Shown here: positions 58,286-64,000 of the stretch, in pieces
Numbering within the stretch: position 1 is the stretch's first letter
Layout: every line of letters begins with the position of its first letter
Source of the DNA: Ascidia mentula
Taxonomy: Eukaryota; Chordata; Ascidiacea; Phlebobranchia; Ascidiidae
Direction: 5' to 3'
Length of the DNA stretch: 64,000 bases
NCBI GenBank assembly: GCA_947561715.1
Contig: OX387200.1
Span: 15,316,501-15,380,500, forward strand
Translations under genes and position numbers: made by a program
Notes under the pieces: generated by a model
Database searches by the model: none
The model's input: only the letters and a program-made list of their open reading frames with translations
Told to the model about the DNA's origin: nothing

Positions 58286-58967
58286 GTCTTTGTGCTGTTC
58301 GACAGGCTTTGAACTGAAAACAATTCAAACGAGAACTACTAGTTTTCTTCTAACATTCGTGTGCAAAGATTGTGCGCGACTGTGCGTGACTGTGACAGAA
58401 ACCGCGAAAAAACGTCCACGTAATATATTTGAGCCTGACTCGCATGAGTGATTTTCTTTTACTTTATGGTCCGACAACCTTAGTTTATTGGAGGAGATCT
58501 CATAACTAGGTGCCTATGTACACTGTTTAAAAGATTCCCACGGTTGGTTAAAATTCAATGTCCGTATTTAAGTTACTAAAATGCAAAGGTTGGCATACTG
58601 CTAACAGTTAGTGACCGCACCTTTTTCAAGGGTTACCTATTGCATGTGATGCAATTTATTTTACTCATTGTAATGCACCAGTATTATATATTGCATAATA
58701 CCAACCTGAGGACAAAATAATTTGCTGATATTTGTTGGTTTTCTCAAGTAACTCTTCACCAAACTACTTTGTCCACCCCTTCTATGGTATCAGGTTCCAA
58801 GATAGAGGTCTGCCGGTGCGGGCAAGTTTAGGGGGTTAACCAATGTTAGAAAGAGCCAAGACAACCATTGTTTGCTTTTAAATTGAGGTACTTTTTTGTC
58901 TTAAGTACCTAAACGCAGAAGCTAAAACAACCTAAAGTAGATCACAAAAATTATGGTCCTTCATTTT

Positions 58968-59165
58968 TTGACCACACAGGGAATCGAACCTTGGATACTA
59001 CTGGCCAGGAATCCCGATCAGGTATTTCTTTGTGACCAAACCGGGGTTTTGACTAATGCTGCCAATCACACGCACAGCATTGTTGAAAAACAGTATCTTT
59101 CTATCACCCGTCGGCTGAATAAAGTGGAAGCAAGCATTCGCTTGAGGGCGATGTTGAGTCAAAAC
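58968..59165 (-). mobile_element. tRNA-like SINE, family 2
   Basis: Near-identical to 49921-50125, downstream of gene G. Confidence 0.6.
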
Positions 59166-59309
59166 GATCTTTTGAATTGTATGTATTTGCAAATGATATA
59201 AATCGTAATAAAGATAAGAATACAAATACAAGAATTATTAACTTTAAATTTTCAAACATCTTGGTAGCACGAAAGCCTGATGGTTTGTTTACACTGATAT
59301 TTTAAACAC

Positions 59310-61974
59310 TTAAGTAGGCACAGCAATCTCTGAAGTCAATTTTTTCTTGAAAATCTTTTCAGCGACAATGTAGCAAAGACCACCAATTAGTAACATGGAA
59401 AGAAGCACATAAATCTTCATATACACACACATGAAACGACTTAACACATACATTAATGCTGACCCGGCGCTTGTGAGAAGACTTAAACAGCTGCAGGCTT
59501 CACTCTTTCCCTTAAAATACTGCACGTACGTAACTGAAAAAAAAAAATCATTTTTTGTTAATTTGTTCATGGCATTGAAAATGTGAATACGAACCCATTA
59601 AAATAGTTTGTCGCAGGCCATCAGAAATTCCAAGTGTGAATGCAAGTAGATAGGACACCCATGCTACGTCTGTGGTAGGATTCCATAACAAACAGAAAAT
59701 AAGCAACGTAAACTCGAAAGTAAACATGATAAGCACAAAAGTATTTTTTCCAAGTTTTGGCCCGAATCGATTAAAGCAAAAGTTCATCATGATCTCCGCT
59801 AGACCGAAGACAGACATTACCAGTCCTACCTAAAATTTACAAACAACTGTAATGGATAAAAACTCATTACTATCCAATCAGATTAATTACCTGTACAACG
59901 CTTGATATACAGGACACATATGATCTCGTAAAATCACCAAATATAAAGGCAAGGATCATTCCGTGATACAGGTTAATCGGGAGAATCAAAAGTTGTTGTA
60001 AACCTGTTAGGTGTCGTAGCGTTGACAACGCACCAAACAAACAGTTTCCACACTAAAGAAACATTGATTACACTCACATTTGCGTAATGGCCAACTTTCA
60101 AATTTACTCGAGATTATAACAACATAATTGCACTGTTTTAGATTAAACTTCAACTAACCTTGTTTTCGTTAATATCGTCGGTGCCAGAATCGCTCCAGTT
60201 GTAGTTCCTAGGGTCTTGCAACAGACACGCATGAATAACCATCGCAATAACTTGCAGTGATGCGAAACCAAGAAACAGGAAAATTCGTGCTTCCCAACTT
60301 TGTATCTGATATTTGCTCAAATCGCTTGAAGTTGCATTGTTGATTTCTTTAAAACTGCATTGTGATGTACCGCAAGACAACTGGGAGTCTTGTTGCAACG
60401 TCGAGGTATTCAATGTTGCTTGAGTAGAATTGCCACTAAGACAAAAAGCATGTATATTGGATATTGAATACAGATGTTGGTAATTTTGTTCTCACCTCCA
60501 CGAAACCTCTTCACGTGACTGAAATATTTTCAAAATACAATAGGACGCCAGATTTCCAAATACCTACAAATGTCAATAACATTTATTGTGGTTGTAAGTA
60601 TCCATGTTATAAAGTATGGTGCGTGTTTAACAACAAATGTGATATAGTGGCTGTATACCCACTATCAAATAATCTGTTCAATGATGAGACTGTTAACAAT
60701 CGCACACATGGGCGCCAGCCAAAATGTACAGGCGTGCGTGGCTGAGACGTACTTGCTTAAAAATTACCAGAGGGTGCTGCACCCTTTTTTCTAAGCGCAC
60801 AGGTGAACTAATAAATTTACGCGCCGATTGTAAAGCTTATGGTCTCGATACGATTAACTGTGATCGCCAAGCAAGGACCTGCGCAGTGGGGCGATGCGAC
60901 AAAACACGCGTTGTCTGATTATAGTGGGAACGTATATGTGAAGGTCGCCTGACAAGTTGTGCGCTTGCGCACCAGAGTTCCTTGGCCACAATATACCCCG
61001 TGAAATTGAGCTCCTGTAGCTCAGGTGGAAGAGCGTTAGGCTTGGTTAGCCCTGGGTCGTGAGTTCAAACAACACCGGAGTTTGATTTTTAAAATCTCGC
61101 TCAGACTTATCATGAAAAAATAAGCTGCTATGCCTGGGCTGCGAAGCTTGTAAACCTAATGATTTCGATACGATAGCTGTGATCGCGAAGTAAGTGCATG
61201 CGCAGTGGGGCGATCCTTACTATATTATTTATTCTTTTCAGGAGCATCTTTATTCATGTCATCAGGTCTGGCATCTAAGTCAAATCCATATCGATTCGCT
61301 GAAATGTAAACCAAGCTTACCAAATAAACGGATTCAATGGAAAAGAAAACGGCAGTGAGCTGACATGTGTAATCCTCTTCGCTTTTCGCACAGGTTTCAG
61401 ATCCCTCCTCACTTGGTGCTTCGTTGCGTGCGACAAAAGCGTATTGTTTACCGAAGTGACCAATGAACAAGGGGAAACTGGACCACGTGACAGCTTGGGC
61501 AATTCCAAGTAATATCGAAGCGGGGACAAGGGTTTGATAACCTGTTGTGAAGGTAAAACACAGTTTGTTATTCGAAACTGTGAAAAGAATCATAACGCAT
61601 TTCACACAAGAAATAGGGCGTTGTCAAAACGTATAATTAATGATCTTCCTAACGTTAAACTTCGTAAAACCTTCTGAAATCTTACCTGGGTAAATGTTTG
61701 CAAATGTGTAAACCAGATAGAAAATATCTCCAATCATAATGCACTTTTTTGGGCCGATTGTTTTCAACATAGTCGTTGTAAAAAATAGGTTCCATACAAC
61801 TGTTGCAGAGTAAGCTACAGCCAAAGTGTTGGTCCCAAGTTCGGCCACAATGTTAATAGACGACTGTAGACTAAGTACACCGGCAAATGCAGAAAACATC
61901 AACGCAGCAGTTATGCCAAGGCAATATGCTTGTCGTCGAACAAATGTCTTCTTTGTTGTCGCATAAATTTCCAT
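59310..61974 (-). CDS. UNC-93-like gene G, complete, shortened exon 4
   Basis: Exons: 61974-61686, 61541-61321, 60563-60496, 60435-60159, 60052-59891, 59829-59595 and 59533-59310; 1476 bp, 491 residues. Start MEIYATTKKTFVRRQAYCLG. Exon 4 ends at DDINENK with a new donor (AAG|GTTAGT). The following 81-84 bp present in B, D and F (the QDGATIGN-containing part of the polar loop) are gone, yet phase 0 is preserved. The C-terminus is KKKLTSEIAVPT, as in copy E. No stop is seen, so the gene is probably functional with a shorter loop. Intron 2 holds a family 1 SINE. Confidence 0.83.
60436..61522. repeat. 2478-bp-spaced tandem duplication, left copy
   Basis: The sequence from exon 4 end through intron 2 and exon 2 recurs at a constant 2478-bp offset (60464 and 62942, 61225 and 63703), including the SINE. 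Only rare differences are seen, so this is the youngest duplication in the UNC93 cluster. The matching right copy is 62914-64000 and continues past the window edge. Confidence 0.85.
60941..61163 (+). mobile_element. tRNA-like SINE, family 1, in intron 2 of gene G
   Basis: Same order as at 18.9 kb: ggtcgcctgacaagttgt, hairpin gtgcgcttgcgcac, then ctcctgtagctcaggtggaa (A box) and gagttcaaacaacaccggag (B box), then the tail (gctgctatgcctgggctgcg). The anticodon stem is degraded compared with the 18.9-kb copy. It lies on the strand opposite to the gene. Confidence 0.7.
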
Positions 61975-62457
61975 GTCTTTGTGCTGTTCGACAGCCTTTG
62001 AACTGAAAACAATATAAACCAGAACTACTAGTTTTCTTCTAACATTCGGGTTCGAAGACTGTGCGCGACTATTCGTAACTGTACGTGACTGTGCTCGAAA
62101 CCGTGAAATAAATGTTTGTGCCTGACTTGCATGAGTGGTTTTCTTTCAATTTAATGTCCAACAAGTAGTTATCTGGAGGAGATCTTATAACTGGGTGCCT
62201 ATATACATTGTAGAAAAGCTACACACGCTTAGGCAAAACTCAGTGTCCGCATGTAAGTTACTAAAATGCAAAGATTGGCAAACTGCTGACAGTGCTAACT
62301 GCACCTATTTCAAGGGTTACCCATTGTAATAAAACATATTTTACCCATTGTAATGCACCAGTATTATATATTGCATCAGACCAACCTGGCGACAAAATAT
62401 TTTGCTGGAATTTGTTGTTTTTCTTAAGTAACAATTCACCGAACTACTTTGCCTACC

Positions 62458-64000
62458 GTCAGGTGTCGTAGAGTTGACAACGCACCAAACAAACAGTTTC
62501 CGAACCAAAAAAACATTTATTATCTGCAAATAACTTAATAGCCTACGTCACAACCTACTTGATTCGATGCCAAGTTCGCAATGGTTGCACCGTCCTGGTT
62601 TGAACTGGGAGTTTCTTGCTTGATTGCGATGACTTCCTCGTTTACGTTAACTTCTTCGGTGCCAGAATCGCTCCAGTTGTAGTTACTAGGGTCTTGCAAG
62701 AGACACGCATGAGTAACCATCGCAATAACTTGCAGTGATGCGTAACCAAGAAACAGGAAAATTCTTGCCTCCGAACTTTGTGTCTGATATTTGCTCAAAT
62801 CGCTTGAAGTTGCATTGTTGATTTCCTTAAAACTACATTGTGATGAACCGCAAGACGACTGGGAGTCTTGTTGCAACGTCGAGGTATTTAATGTTGCTTG
62901 AGTAGAATTGCCACTAAGACAAAAAGCATGTATATTGGATATTGAATACAGATGTTGGTAATTTTGTTCTCACCTCCACGAAACCTCTTCACGTGACTGA
63001 AATATTTTCAAAATGCCATAGGACGCCAGATTTCCAAATACCTACAAATGCCAATAATATTTATTGTGGTTGCAAGTATCCATGTTATAAAGTATGGTGC
63101 GTGTTTAACAACAAATGTGATATAGTGGCTGTATACCCACTATCAAACAATCTGTTCAATGATGAGACTGTTAACAATCGCACACATGGGCGCCAGCCAA
63201 AATGTACAGGCGTGCGTGGCTGAGACGTACTTGCTTAAAAATTACCAGAGGGTGCTGCACCCTTTTTTCTAAGCGCACAGGTGAACTAATAAATTTACGC
63301 GCCGAGTGTAAAGCTTATGGTCTCGATACGATTAACTGTGATCGCCAAGCAAGGACCTGCGCAGTGGGGCGATGCGACAAAACACGCGTTGTCTGATTAT
63401 AGTGGGAACGTATATGTGAAGGTCGCCTGACAAGTTGTGCGCTTGCGCACCAGAGTTCCTTGACCACAATATACCCCGTGAAATTGAGCTCCTGTAGCTC
63501 AGGTGGAAGAGCGTTATGCTTGGTTAGCCCTGGGTCGTGAGTTCAAACAACACCGGAGCTTGATTTTTAAAATCTCGCTCCGACATATCATGAAAAAATA
63601 AGCTGCTATGCCTGGGCTGCGAAGCTTGTAAACCTAATGATCTCGATACGATAGCTGTGATCGCGAAGTAAGTGCATGCGCAGTGGGGCGATCCTTACTA
63701 TATTATTTATTCTTTTCAGGAACATCTTTATTCATGTCATCAGGTCTGGCATCTAAGTCAAATCCATATCGATTCGCTGAAATGTAAACCAAGCTTACCA
63801 AATAAACGGATTCAATGGAAAAGAAAACGGCAGTGAGCTGACATGTGTAATCCTCTTCACTTTTCACACAGGTTTCAGATCCCTCCTCACTTGGTGCTTC
63901 GTTGCGTGCGACAAAAGCGTATTGTTTACCGAAGTGACCAATGAACAAGGGGAAACTGGACCACGTGACAGCTTGGGCGATTCCAAGTAATATCGAAGCG
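62458..64000 (-). pseudogene. UNC-93-like copy H, 3'-truncated, runs off the window
   Basis: Visible: first part of exon 5 (about 62505-62458), exon 4 (62913-62559), exon 3 (63041-62974) and most of exon 2 (from the window edge to 63799). Exon 5 stops after about 48 bp, and exons 6 and 7 are absent; the sequence changes to the upstream flank of gene G. Without the last helices it cannot make a full transporter. Exons 2-4 themselves are open. It lies 2478 bp from the matching exons of gene G. Confidence 0.75.
63419..63641 (+). mobile_element. tRNA-like SINE, family 1, in intron 2 of copy H
   Basis: Duplicate of 60941-61163, carried along by the 2478-bp duplication and not an independent insertion. 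Confidence 0.7.

Overview
The window is nuclear DNA of an invertebrate animal. Genes are split by short GT-AG introns and the bases are AT-rich. Identifiable host proteins are metazoan: CUB and EGF modules, LRR1, ribosomal protein eS27 and UNC-93-like transporters. The compact genes and repeat mix would fit a tunicate such as Ciona, but nothing here proves the species.

Layout. (1) 1-3416: 3' part of a Ty3/gypsy LTR element on the plus strand. (2) 3552-19198: one minus-strand gene for a secreted or surface protein: signal peptide, two CUB domains, three single-copy EGF exons, then an almost perfect tandem array of a 2381-bp unit carrying nine calcium-binding-type EGF exons. There are 4.66 copies, so 42 array exons and 45 EGF domains; the C-terminus is not found. 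(3) 19.2-26.2 kb: a nest of broken transposable elements (LINE reverse transcriptase, Harbinger-like DNA element, tandem repeats). (4) 26.2-30.4 and 34.7-38.4 kb: two copies of one segmental duplication holding LRR1 and the 3' end of an UNC-93-like gene. The left LRR1 is a pseudogene carrying a TTAA-flanked DNA element. The right LRR1 is intact, and its copy of the segment gained an intronless eS27 retrocopy. (5) 30.4-34.4 kb: minus-strand exon chains, one encoding a C48 (ULP1/SENP-like) protease domain. (6) 38.0-64.0 kb: a minus-strand cluster of UNC-93-like (major facilitator fold) genes. Four look complete (here B, D, F, G) and four are truncated or decayed (A, C, E, H).

Two processes shape the window. 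The first is repeated unequal exchange: EGF exon blocks, the LRR1-UNC93 segment and the UNC93 cluster. The second is retroposition. Penelope-like sequences (one a 2.38-kb palindromic insertion with an 11-bp target duplication), two families of tRNA-like SINEs, and several small insertions with 13-14 bp target duplications carry sequences that fold like hammerhead ribozymes. The latter resemble retrozymes and are the most unusual signal here.

Exon borders were placed by hand from splice signals, phase continuity and protein similarity remembered from known families. No search or alignment program was run.
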